Below are positions 54,737 through 62,209 of a stretch of 64,000 nt of DNA, piece after piece (within the stretch, counting starts at the first letter, position 1; each line of letters starts with the position of its first letter). The DNA is from Abyssisolibacter fermentans. Its GTDB lineage: Bacteria > Bacillota > Clostridia > Tissierellales > MCWD3. The notes under the pieces were generated by a model, which searched no databases, had not been told where the DNA came from, and saw only the letters and a list, made by a program, of their open reading frames with translations. A program made the position numbers and the translations under genes. The DNA is taken from assembly GCF_001559865.1 (NCBI RefSeq), contig NZ_LOHE01000079.1, forward strand, positions 39,292-103,291, given 5' to 3'.

Positions 54737-55948
54737 CTAATGGATTTTATTTAGAAAGCTTTCTCCATTTTTCATTTTTTCTGCTCCAAAATAATCTGAA
54801 ACTGTAGCAGCTACGTCAGATAAGGTTTCCCTTACACCAATTTTGCTACCACGCAAATTTTTATTGTAGACTAAAATAGGTACTCTTTCTCTAGTATGTT
54901 TACTATGACCAATGGTAGGGTCATTACCATGATCTGCCATGATTAATAGAATATCATTTTCATCTAATTCTTTAATTAGATATGTTAAATAGTCGTCCAC
55001 TATCTTTAGTTTTTTTGCATATTTCTCAACATTTTCTTCGTGACCAGATAAATCTGTTTCCTGTATATTGGTGCATATAAATCCACCATTGCTCTTTTGT
55101 ATTTCGTTTAAGGTAATCATCATTGCTTCTTTAGTATCTACAACTGGTATGCTCTCTCCATATTGATTTTCAACAATATCAGCAACCTTACCTATTAAGG
55201 TAGTTTTTACTCCATTTTTATTTAAGTTATAAGGCAATTGCTCTTTATAATCAACTTTATAGCCTAGATGAATACAGTGATATCTATCTCTATATACACC
55301 TGATTTTGGAGCATTTACTCCAATATATTTATCACCTTTTATTTCAATTGCATCTAAGATATCTTGTTTAGTTACACCATGACCTCCAAAGACAATTACA
55401 CGTGATACATCTACTAATGATCTAGCAATTCTACCAACCTTTACTACCTCCTCAAAAGAAATAAAATCTAAGGCAGCTGTGACATTATAAGCTTGACCTA
55501 AATCAGTTTCTATATTATCTGCTATAGTTAATGCATTATTTACCATCAGTAGCTTTCTATCTTCTTTAAATATTTCCTCAACCTTGTATCCTTTGTTTTC
55601 TAGTTCCTTTTTTATATTATCAATTCTATTTGATATAGGCTCCATCACAGGCATCAAAGGCTTGCTTCCTAAAATTTCTTGGTGTCCCCAAAAAGTATCT
55701 GCCCCAAAATGCTTAAGGTTTGCACTACCAAATGTAGCTATCTGAGACTTTTTCATAACGTTGGTTTCCTTATTTATAACATTCATTAATCCTAATCTTT
55801 CAAGATTTACAAGCTTAAGATCCTTTTTACTCTCTAAAATATGAAGTAAAGTATTTGCACCATAATCCTGAGGTCTTACCTTTAGCACATCATCCATCCA
55901 TCCTACGCCAAAACCATCTAGTATTAAAACAACAAATTTTTTCATCAT
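54737..55948 (-). CDS. yhfW: phosphopentomutase-like enzyme of the yhf cluster
   Basis: 403 residues of the alkaline-phosphatase-superfamily metalloenzymes, DeoB type. Metal-binding motifs: VVLILDGFGVGWMDD (first Asp), ADTFWGHQEILGSKPL (the Thr region), TNIQETDLSGHEENVEKYAK (Asp and His), LLIMADHGNDPTIGHSKHT (Asp-His...His) and ERVPILVYNKNL. True DeoB interconverts ribose 1- and 5-phosphate. This paralogue sits in a yhf operon, where E. coli yhfW has no assigned substrate. It starts one base after yhfX stops. It lacks a strong Shine-Dalgarno, so translation is likely coupled. Confidence 0.87.
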   Translation of the reverse strand: MMKKFVVLILDGFGVGWMDDVLKVRPQDYGANTLLHILESKKDLKLVNLERLGLMNVINKETNVMKKSQIATFGSANLKHFGADTFWGHQEILGSKPLMPVMEPISNRIDNIKKELENKGYKVEEIFKEDRKLLMVNNALTIADNIETDLGQAYNVTAALDFISFEEVVKVGRIARSLVDVSRVIVFGGHGVTKQDILDAIEIKGDKYIGVNAPKSGVYRDRYHCIHLGYKVDYKEQLPYNLNKNGVKTTLIGKVADIVENQYGESIPVVDTKEAMMITLNEIQKSNGGFICTNIQETDLSGHEENVEKYAKKLKIVDDYLTYLIKELDENDILLIMADHGNDPTIGHSKHTRERVPILVYNKNLRGSKIGVRETLSDVAATVSDYFGAEKMKNGESFLNKIH

Positions 55949-55949
55949 C

Positions 55950-57104
55950 TTAATATTCTTTTATTAACTCTCCTAAAGAATTGTAGATGGATGAAATTAT
56001 TGGTTTTCCTTGGCTTAATCCTTCAACTATAGCTACCTTACTTCTAGTTACAAATATTTGAGTTCTAAAGACCATAATTACAGTGTCTCCTACCTGACAT
56101 TCTTCACTTATTGCAATATGGTAATCAATGCTCTCTGGTGTTGGCGCAATAGCCTTAACCTTTTTGCTTGAATCCATAGTTTTGCCTACTAAGGCATCTT
56201 CTAAATGTCCTCTTCTGTAGTATCCTCCTCCAAAGCAATAAGCTTGTCCTTGGAAATTATGTGAGATTTCACTTACATAAACCATTGAAGGAATCTCTAC
56301 TCCATTAACATCGGGAGTTGTTCCAGTTAAAGCATGACCTGGCTCCCCCTGCGTACCACCTAGTTCATTTATTAAATCTAAAGTTTGGATGCATGTAACT
56401 GAAGGCATATTTAATTCTGATATATTTATATTATTGTTTTTAAACTCTTCCTGTATTTCCTTTAGAGAACCAACATTCCTTGTTGCTTTAACCTTCTTTT
56501 CCTTTTCATCATAGAGGAAGCATGGAAAAGTAGTTAACCCTACTAATTCAACATGATCTAGACTCTTAAGTTCTTCAACAATCTTCTTTATGTCGTCCTT
56601 ATAGAAACCACCAGCTTGCCCTGGATATATGACATGATTACTATTAAGAACTCTAATCATTATTTTTTGCTTTATATTTAATTCTTTGGCTGCTGCATTT
56701 ACTTCTCTAAGCTTTTCTATAGAATATACTGTAATAAAGTCTACACCATAGCTTACTATCTTTTTAACAAGTCTTGAAGGAATTTGAACTAGATGTCCTA
56801 CGTTACAAATAGGAATGTTATTTTTCATCATAACTTGTGCTTCTTCAAAATCTACTACTACTGCACCTTTATATCCAAGTTCCATAAGCTTCTTTGCCAC
56901 ATATGGATTTCTTCCAATTTGTTTGGTCATAAAAAATAGATCTATTCCTAATTTATCTGCCTTTTCTTTTATAGCTCTTGCATTTTTCAAGATATTATCA
57001 AGATCTAATAAATAAGTGTTTGGTTCTATCTTTCCCTCTGTATGAAAACTAAAAGCTGTTTCAATTAATTCTCTATTTCTTGTTATTGTGCTTTCTAAAA
57101 ACAC
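55950..57104 (-). CDS. yhfX: YhfX-type PLP enzyme (alanine racemase fold)
   Basis: 384 residues, fold-type III PLP enzyme. TYLLDLDNILKNARAIKEKA, then DLFFMTKQIGRNPYVAKKL with the probable PLP lysine (about residue 62), GAVVVDFEEAQVMMKNNIPI, CNVGHLVQIPSR, IMIRVLNSNHVIYPGQAGGF, VGLTTFPCFLYDE and the C-terminal beta domain. Relatives are amino-acid racemases and decarboxylases; the YhfX group is uncharacterised. Third gene of the leftward operon yhfZ-Y-X-W. A TACA-N6-TGTA site lies 40 bases upstream of its start. Confidence 0.85.
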   Translation of the reverse strand: MFLESTITRNRELIETAFSFHTEGKIEPNTYLLDLDNILKNARAIKEKADKLGIDLFFMTKQIGRNPYVAKKLMELGYKGAVVVDFEEAQVMMKNNIPICNVGHLVQIPSRLVKKIVSYGVDFITVYSIEKLREVNAAAKELNIKQKIMIRVLNSNHVIYPGQAGGFYKDDIKKIVEELKSLDHVELVGLTTFPCFLYDEKEKKVKATRNVGSLKEIQEEFKNNNINISELNMPSVTCIQTLDLINELGGTQGEPGHALTGTTPDVNGVEIPSMVYVSEISHNFQGQAYCFGGGYYRRGHLEDALVGKTMDSSKKVKAIAPTPESIDYHIAISEECQVGDTVIMVFRTQIFVTRSKVAIVEGLSQGKPIISSIYNSLGELIKEY

Positions 57105-57143
57105 ACAATCACTTCCTTTGCTATTTATTTATCAATTATCAAA

Positions 57144-57159
57144 ATACATAATTTTGTAT
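57144..57159. promoter_or_regulatory. TACA-N6-TGTA site before yhfX
   Basis: ATACATAATTTTGTAT, outer arms perfect (TACA/TGTA, 14-bp core). It lies in the 63-bp gap between yhfY and yhfX. Confidence 0.5.
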
Positions 57160-57167
57160 ATTGGATT

Positions 57168-57512
57168 TTATAATAATAAATTGCATAAATGGATAACAAT
57201 AAATATTTTCTCTTCTTTTGTAAATTCTACTTTGCAAATATCTTCTATTTCACTTGCAAGTTCATCTGCCTTTAAGTAGTTACTATCTCCAATCACTTGC
57301 GATTCAATAGATTCATCTACTTCTACAATAGGTTCGTTGTCGTTTACTCTAACTAAAGCCATAGCTAAATGGGTTAAAAACATCTCACCCTTCTCCTTTG
57401 ATATAGCTCTTGTAAATTTATCATCAATAAATACTAATACTTCATTTAGTTTATTAAATATATCTTCTGTTATAACCTTATTATCCAACAATGCTTTCAA
57501 TCTTTTTTTCAT
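57168..57512 (-). CDS. yhfY: PRD-domain protein (YhfY type)
   Basis: About 114 residues: one PTS-regulation domain (PRD). KALLDNKVITEDIFNKLNEV, EMFLTHLAMALVRVNDNEPI with the conserved His in FLTHLAMA, and KEEKIFIVIHLCNLLL with a second His. It has no DNA-binding or EII domain, so it may be a phosphorylation-sensing partner of YhfZ or of a transporter. ATG at 57512 follows GGAGG by ten bases; an ATG eight codons earlier precedes the Shine-Dalgarno. Second gene of the leftward operon. Confidence 0.82.
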   Translation of the reverse strand: MKKRLKALLDNKVITEDIFNKLNEVLVFIDDKFTRAISKEKGEMFLTHLAMALVRVNDNEPIVEVDESIESQVIGDSNYLKADELASEIEDICKVEFTKEEKIFIVIHLCNLLL

Positions 57513-57530
57513 GTTTATTCGGCCTCCATT

Positions 57531-57546
57531 ATACATTATTCTGTAT
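57531..57546. promoter_or_regulatory. TACA-N6-TGTA site before yhfY
   Basis: ATACATTATTCTGTAT, outer arms perfect. It lies in the gap between yhfZ and yhfY, just upstream of the yhfY Shine-Dalgarno. Confidence 0.5.
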
Positions 57547-57567
57547 ATTGACTTGTAATACTAGTTT

Positions 57568-58488
57568 CTAATAGTTAGGAACTAGTTTATTTGACAATAC
57601 TTTTTTCTGAATATCTAAAACATTTTCAATATCGATTAACCTTTTAACCAAGTTGATAATTGTTTCATTAGCTTTATTGGCTATAATTACGGCTTCTGTA
57701 TCTAAAGTATTCGTTTTTAGTTCCTTTAGCGGTATTCTTTTAAGTTCTTTACCTTCATATATAGTTTCATCTTCACTCCATATAGTTGCATCTATTTCGT
57801 TATTTAATAGATGCTCTATAAGATAGTTATATTGCACCTTTATAAACTGTACATTCTTATCATTAAAATATTCATTTGTTAAAGATACTTGATCATAGGA
57901 TGATTCATCTACTCCTACTCTCATGCCTGAAAAATATCCCTTATAATTTTTTCTTACAATAAGAGCATGGCCTTTTACATAAGTATACTCACCAAATGCT
58001 GCTACTATATCTACATTTTCGTTATTACTCATATAGTAATTCGCTGTTAATTTAGATGTTAATGCTAAATCATATCTTCCCTCTTTGAGGAATTTTAATC
58101 TATTATCTGATCCTCTCATAAATGCAAGACTAAATGATATATTCTTGCTATTTATAACGTTATATAATCCAGTTGCAATTCCTTCATACCTTTTGGTATA
58201 AGGTAATGGCATAACACATACTATATTATCTATTCCAGAAAACTTTAACAACTCATTGTAATCAATAAATCTAATAAAAGTCCCAAGATGACCTCTAGGT
58301 TCTAAAATAATAGCATTATTATCTACTAAAGTCTTTAAAGCTGTCTGTATAGTACCCCTAGCCATAGCATATTTCTCTGCCATTGATGCTACAGTATCGA
58401 TACGATCTCCAACTTCTTTATCTAGAAAATCTTTTGCTAAAGTCATTACCATAATACCTTGTTTTTGTATTAACCCTTCTTTTTTCAC
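57568..58488 (-). CDS. yhfZ: YhfZ-type regulator (winged helix plus binding-protein domain)
   Basis: 306 residues. A GntR-like winged helix (about 15-70): LAKDFLDKEVGDRIDTVASM with AEKYAMARGTIQTALKTLVD (recognition helix) and the wing AIILEPRGHLGTFI. This is followed by a periplasmic-binding-protein-like effector domain (about 80-300): DNIVCVMPLPYTKRYEGIAT, GLYNVINSKNISFSLAFMRG, VGVDESSYDQVSLTNEYF and IDATIWSEDETIYEGKELKR. It should bind DNA as a dimer and sense a small anion or sugar-like ligand. Start GTG with AAGGTGG seven bases upstream. Heads the leftward operon and is divergent from yhfU. The best candidate to bind the TACA-N6-TGTA sites. Confidence 0.85.
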   Translation of the reverse strand: MKKEGLIQKQGIMVMTLAKDFLDKEVGDRIDTVASMAEKYAMARGTIQTALKTLVDNNAIILEPRGHLGTFIRFIDYNELLKFSGIDNIVCVMPLPYTKRYEGIATGLYNVINSKNISFSLAFMRGSDNRLKFLKEGRYDLALTSKLTANYYMSNNENVDIVAAFGEYTYVKGHALIVRKNYKGYFSGMRVGVDESSYDQVSLTNEYFNDKNVQFIKVQYNYLIEHLLNNEIDATIWSEDETIYEGKELKRIPLKELKTNTLDTEAVIIANKANETIINLVKRLIDIENVLDIQKKVLSNKLVPNY

Positions 58489-58502
58489 TATAATTCCACC
58501 TT

Positions 58503-58524
58503 AATATACAATATCTTGTATATT
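58503..58524. promoter_or_regulatory. yhfZ operator (AATATACAA-N4-TTGTATATT)
   Basis: Perfect 22-bp palindrome with 9-bp arms. It lies just downstream of the yhfZ -10 box and 8 bases before its Shine-Dalgarno, a position suited to repression of yhfZ itself. Confidence 0.65.
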
Positions 58525-58525
58525 G

Positions 58526-58554
58526 ATTATATCATAATACTTTTATCAACACAA
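58526..58554 (-). promoter_or_regulatory. yhfZ promoter
   Basis: On the minus strand TTGTGT (plus 58549-58554), a 17-base spacer and TATAAT (plus 58526-58531). The palindrome at 58503-58524 begins two bases past the -10 box. Confidence 0.6.
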
Positions 58555-58872
58555 CTATAATTGCTATAAATAATTAGAATCTTTCTATTTTATAGAATAA
58601 ATTATAAAATATTGTATTTTTTAAAACAAGGGAATTAGAACAAAAATAATTGCTTATTTACTTCGAAATCGGACAAACTACTTTATAATATACGAAATAT
58701 ATCCTTAGCTTCGTATAAAATCATTCATCACAATAGCTAATATAGCTAAACGTTTATTTTACAACTTTTATTATTGAATTCAAAAGATTCTATAAAGTAT
58801 AAATATATTCGTAACTGTAGTTTTATCTTTAGACCATAAATTTGCATTCAAATTTTGCCTAGAAATAATTTA

Positions 58873-58901
58873 TTGCTTTTCTTAAATCTCCATGGTATAA
58901 T
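58873..58901 (+). promoter_or_regulatory. yhfU promoter
   Basis: TTGCTT (58873-58878), a 17-base spacer and TATAAT (58896-58901). Two operators follow at once. The leader to the ATG is about 120 bases. The rest of the gap 58555-58872 is AT-rich, with no other feature seen. Confidence 0.65.
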
Positions 58902-58904
58902 ACG

Positions 58905-58926
58905 AATATACAATTTCTTGTACAAT
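58905..58926. promoter_or_regulatory. yhfU operator 1 (TACAA-N4-TTGTA)
   Basis: AATATACAA-N4-TTGTACAAT: the inner 14 bp are a perfect palindrome and the left arm equals that of the yhfZ operator. It begins four bases after the yhfU -10 box. Confidence 0.65.
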
Positions 58927-58934
58927 CAAGTTCA

Positions 58935-58952
58935 TTTACAAAACCTTGTAAA
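58935..58952. promoter_or_regulatory. yhfU operator 2 (TTTACAA-N4-TTGTAAA)
   Basis: Perfect 18-bp palindrome, centred 28 bp downstream of operator 1. Confidence 0.65.
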
Positions 58953-59027
58953 CGAACACTACCACCTTTAATGAATCTTAGAGTTTCAGAATTTTGTATT
59001 TCAATTAAGACAAAAGGAGATTAGAAA

Positions 59028-59384
59028 ATGATTAAAATTGCGATTGGCGGACAACTTAACAAAAGTGAAATTAAAGAATATATTGAAAAACATGCTGAAG
59101 GAAAAGCCACATGTGATATCTTTACGGATATTGATGCAGCTATGAAAGTTAAATCTGGCACTTATGACTTTTATGTTGGTGCATGTCAAAGTGGAGCTGG
59201 TGGTGCCCTAGGAATGGCTTATGGAATTTTAGGAAGAAATAAGTGCGTAACAATTGGTATGGCTGGTATCGCACCAAAGGAAGATAAAATCATAAATGGT
59301 CTTAAGAATGGTGCAAAAGCTTTTGGATTTACAAATGATCAAGTAGATTCTGCAATGAAGTTATTACTTAAACATTTAATATAG
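59028..59384 (+). CDS. yhfU: DUF2620 protein (YhfU type)
   Basis: 118 residues: IKIAIGGQLNKSEIKEYIEK, DIFTDIDAAMKVKSGTYDFY, VGACQSGAGGALGMAYGILG, KCVTIGMAGIAPKED and a C-terminal helical part. The Gly-rich CQSGAGGALGMA segment is the family hallmark. It resembles a small alpha/beta phosphocarrier-type domain, but the function is unknown. AAAGGAG lies before the ATG. First gene of the rightward arm, ahead of the membrane protein yhfT. Confidence 0.85.
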   Translation: MIKIAIGGQLNKSEIKEYIEKHAEGKATCDIFTDIDAAMKVKSGTYDFYVGACQSGAGGALGMAYGILGRNKCVTIGMAGIAPKEDKIINGLKNGAKAFGFTNDQVDSAMKLLLKHLI

Positions 59385-59405
59385 GTAATTATTGTTTGTA
59401 TGAAT

Positions 59406-59421
59406 GTACAAAATTCTGTAC
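59406..59421. promoter_or_regulatory. TACA-N6-TGTA site before yhfT
   Basis: GTACAAAATTCTGTAC: arms GTACA/TGTAC perfect, inner A/C mismatched. It lies in the 103-bp gap between yhfU and yhfT. Confidence 0.5.
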
Positions 59422-59487
59422 TTTATAAAAATGTAACCCTTTGAATTATTTAAATATTTTGAATTTAATTATTAGGAGGAATTATTT

Positions 59488-60768
59488 GTGAACAATATTG
59501 ATTTTTTAAAAGTTTTAATTTTCGCTGCTATGGGTGGTTATGCAACTTTTCTTGCTAATAAATGTATTGCTGTTTATCATGATGGCTTAAGACCTATTAT
59601 GCCAGAACTTATAAATGGTAACATGAGTAGAAAAGAAATATCTGGTATAGCTTTTGCTATTAGTATAGGTTTCATCACTGGCTTTGCTATGCCAATTACT
59701 ATAGCTACAGGTATTATTGTTATTCACATCATATTATTAACTGCAGATATTATTGGTGTTTCTATTAAGAATACTTGGGTTGCAGTTATAGCTGGAACCA
59801 TATACGGTGGTGCTGTCACAATTGTTTTAGATAGTATTATTGCTTTATTTGATAAATTACCAGTTAACTTCTTAGATGCTCTTGCCTCTGTTGGAGATCC
59901 AATTATATACGCTTTCGTAGCTTTCCCTGCTATAGCTGTTACCTACCAATTTGGTAAGAAAAAAGGAATTATCACTTTTATCATTTCTTTACTTGGAAGA
60001 ATTGGAGTTGAGAGAATAAATCCTATTAATATTGCTAATAGTGAAGTTTCATTAAGTCCTGAAGGAATAGCTATGCTATGTGGTATGGTTTGCTTAATTA
60101 TATTTGCATCAAAAGACAAAACTCGTGGGGACGATGTTTCGGATAACTTATTTGCAGATAACGTAGCTAGAATTAAAGGTAACATATGGTATCTCCTTCC
60201 TATGGGTGCAATCCTGTCTGTTGCTGCTTTCTATCAATGGGTAGCTGGTGAACCAATTGCCGATGCTTTATTAGCTAAGGGAGACATAACTTCTGCTGCT
60301 ATAGTTGCGTTTATTCAAGCTACTGCATTCCTTCCATTAATAATTACTACAGCATTAGTAAGTGGTGTGTATGGTACTAATGGATGGTGTGATTGGCTTT
60401 TGGGTTTAGGTTATATAGCTCCTAATCCAATAATCGCTGGACTCCTTGGTGCCGGTGCCATGGGATTTGAAGTAACAAGCCTAGGTAAAATAAGCAAGTT
60501 CTTAAATAAGTTCCCTGCACTTAAACTTTCAGGAGATAATATTAGAACTGCAATGACTACAATATTAGAAATCGCATTACTTGTAGGTGGTATCAATGCT
60601 GGATTCCAAATATGGCAAGGTACTGGTATATTCATAGTAGTTGGACTATACATTCTTAATGATATATGTGGAAGACCAGTAATTAAGATGGCTGCTGCAC
60701 CAATAGCTGCAATTCTAGTTGGTATTCTTGCAAATATTGCTGCACTATGTGGAATGCTTCCAGTATAG
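59488..60768 (+). CDS. yhfT: YhfT-type integral membrane protein
   Basis: 426 residues with about ten to twelve helices. NNIDFLKVLIFAAMGGYATF, KCIAVYHDGLRPIMPELING, GFAMPITIATGIIVIHIILL, DPIIYAFVAFPAIAVTYQFG, GVERINPINIANSEVSLSPE, NPIIAGLLGAGAMGFEVTSL and ICGRPVIKMAAAPIAAILVG. It looks like a transporter, and several Gly-rich helices recall PTS EIIC-like or symporter proteins. In a yhf cluster it is the likely entry route for the substrate. GTG start, AGGAGG seven bases upstream. A strong terminator follows, so yhfS and yhfV are not downstream. Confidence 0.85.
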   Translation: MNNIDFLKVLIFAAMGGYATFLANKCIAVYHDGLRPIMPELINGNMSRKEISGIAFAISIGFITGFAMPITIATGIIVIHIILLTADIIGVSIKNTWVAVIAGTIYGGAVTIVLDSIIALFDKLPVNFLDALASVGDPIIYAFVAFPAIAVTYQFGKKKGIITFIISLLGRIGVERINPINIANSEVSLSPEGIAMLCGMVCLIIFASKDKTRGDDVSDNLFADNVARIKGNIWYLLPMGAILSVAAFYQWVAGEPIADALLAKGDITSAAIVAFIQATAFLPLIITTALVSGVYGTNGWCDWLLGLGYIAPNPIIAGLLGAGAMGFEVTSLGKISKFLNKFPALKLSGDNIRTAMTTILEIALLVGGINAGFQIWQGTGIFIVVGLYILNDICGRPVIKMAAAPIAAILVGILANIAALCGMLPV

Positions 60769-60782
60769 TATGGGCTCCATTG

Positions 60783-60811
60783 AAAAGAGCTGATTTTATT
60801 CAGCTCTTTTT
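60783..60811 (+). terminator. terminator of the yhfUT operon
   Basis: AAAAGAGCTGA and TCAGCTCTTTT, a perfect 11-bp stem with a six-base loop and a T-run, 14 bases after the yhfT stop. Confidence 0.9.
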
Positions 60812-61004
60812 ATATTCTCTGTACCTTCAACCATAAAAAACTATATTTTTTTATATAATTATAATTAGTTTTGTATTGACATTTATATACAACTAACATA
60901 ATTGCTATATAAATCCTCTTTCATATTTTTAAATGTCACTATGTTTTGGTAAATTTAATAAGTCCATTAATGTCAATCAAACAATTATTTGTCGGTATAT
61001 TTAA

Positions 61005-61490
61005 CTAATAACTGGTTAATTCGGCCATCTGTATTGCCCCTATAATAGAGCTAATAATAATTATAGCAACAATTATAATTATAATATTATTGTTCTTCTG
61101 TTCTTGTTCTCGTTGTATTCTTTGTTTTTCCTCAAATTCATCGCTTATTCTTGCATCTTTACTTTTTACCATATCTTCAACATTTCTTTCATTAATATAA
61201 TCTAAAACAGTGATATTTCCAGACTGATTTACTAGCATAGGAGCAGAATATTTAATCAATAACTTTTCACCATGTTTAATATTAACTTCTATTTCAGTAA
61301 TACCAATAACAGTATCATATGTATGGGATTTGTACATCTTTACTTTATACTTACCCTCTGATAATGGAATTTGAATGTTTGAACATCTTAATTTAGCAAT
61401 GTTTTTCCCATTAATATCAATAAATACATCTCCCCCAAATATTTCAATCTCTTTTGGAGTGCGTTTCATGAACACTATACCTGTTTCCAT
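61005..61490 (-). CDS. tail-anchored protein with beta domain, unknown
   Basis: 161 residues. N-terminal beta-rich part (about 1-95: FMKRTPKEIEIFGGDVFIDI, GKYKVKMYKSHTYDTVIGI, EIEVNIKHGEKLLIKYSAP), a charged coiled-coil linker (RISDEFEEKQRIQREQEQKN), and a C-terminal helix (IIIIIVAIIIISSIIGAI). This suggests a cytosolic domain tail-anchored in the membrane. The N-terminal part resembles PEGA- or DUF2846-like beta folds (GGDVFIDINGK.. L..G.Y.VK). It follows the zinc-ribbon gene by 17 bases, so the two are likely one operon. Confidence 0.65.
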   Translation of the reverse strand: METGIVFMKRTPKEIEIFGGDVFIDINGKNIAKLRCSNIQIPLSEGKYKVKMYKSHTYDTVIGITEIEVNIKHGEKLLIKYSAPMLVNQSGNITVLDYINERNVEDMVKSKDARISDEFEEKQRIQREQEQKNNNIIIIIVAIIIISSIIGAIQMAELTSY

Positions 61491-61507
61491 ATTTATAACT
61501 CACCCAC

Positions 61508-61879
61508 CTAAATACTATCAGCCATTTCTTTTAATTCATCAATAGTAAATTCTTTACCTTCATGAAGTTTAGTTGTCTGCATATTTCCAACTTGTTCAAT
61601 CTTCATATATATAACTGACATTTTTTTGCCACCAATTGCTTTAGCAAGTCCTAATGTAGAGAATGGAGTTCTTCCGAATCCAGTCACGTCAGGAACCGAT
61701 GATGATATTATTGCTTCACACTTCGAACACTTAAATAAATATCTATTTACCCATCCCATTTTTTGGTCTATAGTCCACCGTGGCTCAGTTGTTCCACACA
61801 TAGGACATTTATAAAAATTTTTATCAATAAATTTTTGAGGTATAGAACCGCTAAAACCATCATGTCTTTTAAAAGCCAT
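61508..61879 (-). CDS. zinc-ribbon protein, unknown
   Basis: 123 residues. A four-Cys zinc ribbon (FYKCPMCGTTEPRWTIDQKM and YLFKCSKCEAIISSS), then a Gly-rich stretch (VTGFGRTPFSTLGLAKAIGG) and a C-terminal KEFTIDELKEMAD reminiscent of an SHOCT-like helix pair. GGGGGG lies before the ATG. First gene of a two-gene unit with the tail-anchored protein. Pairs like this occur as accessory genes in Firmicutes; function unknown. Confidence 0.65.
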   Translation of the reverse strand: MAFKRHDGFSGSIPQKFIDKNFYKCPMCGTTEPRWTIDQKMGWVNRYLFKCSKCEAIISSSVPDVTGFGRTPFSTLGLAKAIGGKKMSVIYMKIEQVGNMQTTKLHEGKEFTIDELKEMADSI

Positions 61880-61931
61880 TTGAATCCCCCCTGGATTTAT
61901 ATATTTATTTATAAAATACTATTCGTACCTT

Positions 61932-61971
61932 TATTAGGCAATAGAAATATTAATATTTCTATTGCCTAATA
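61932..61971. repeat. perfect 40-bp palindrome
   Basis: Two 20-base arms without any loop; the inner part is AGGCAATAGAAATATT followed by AATATTTCTATTGCCT. It lies 53 bases upstream of the zinc-ribbon gene and beyond the 3' end of the ABC gene. No T-run follows on either strand. It could be a terminator, an operator or a cruciform. The rest of the gap to 62209 shows nothing recognisable. Confidence 0.7.
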
Positions 61972-62209
61972 TTATAAAAAACATACTATACTATTTCTAT
62001 ATTTATATTTAAAAACCTTTTATTTCTTGCGTTTTTACATTTATATAAAAGTTAAATCATAATATATATTGCAACAATCTATAAAAAACAGCTTACCTTC
62101 ATCAAATCTTTCCTTTATTTTTATGCACCTAAATTTGAAATACTCATAATTATTAACTTACTCAAAAACCTTATCAAATTTGATGAAATACATATCTACT
62201 ATAACTACA

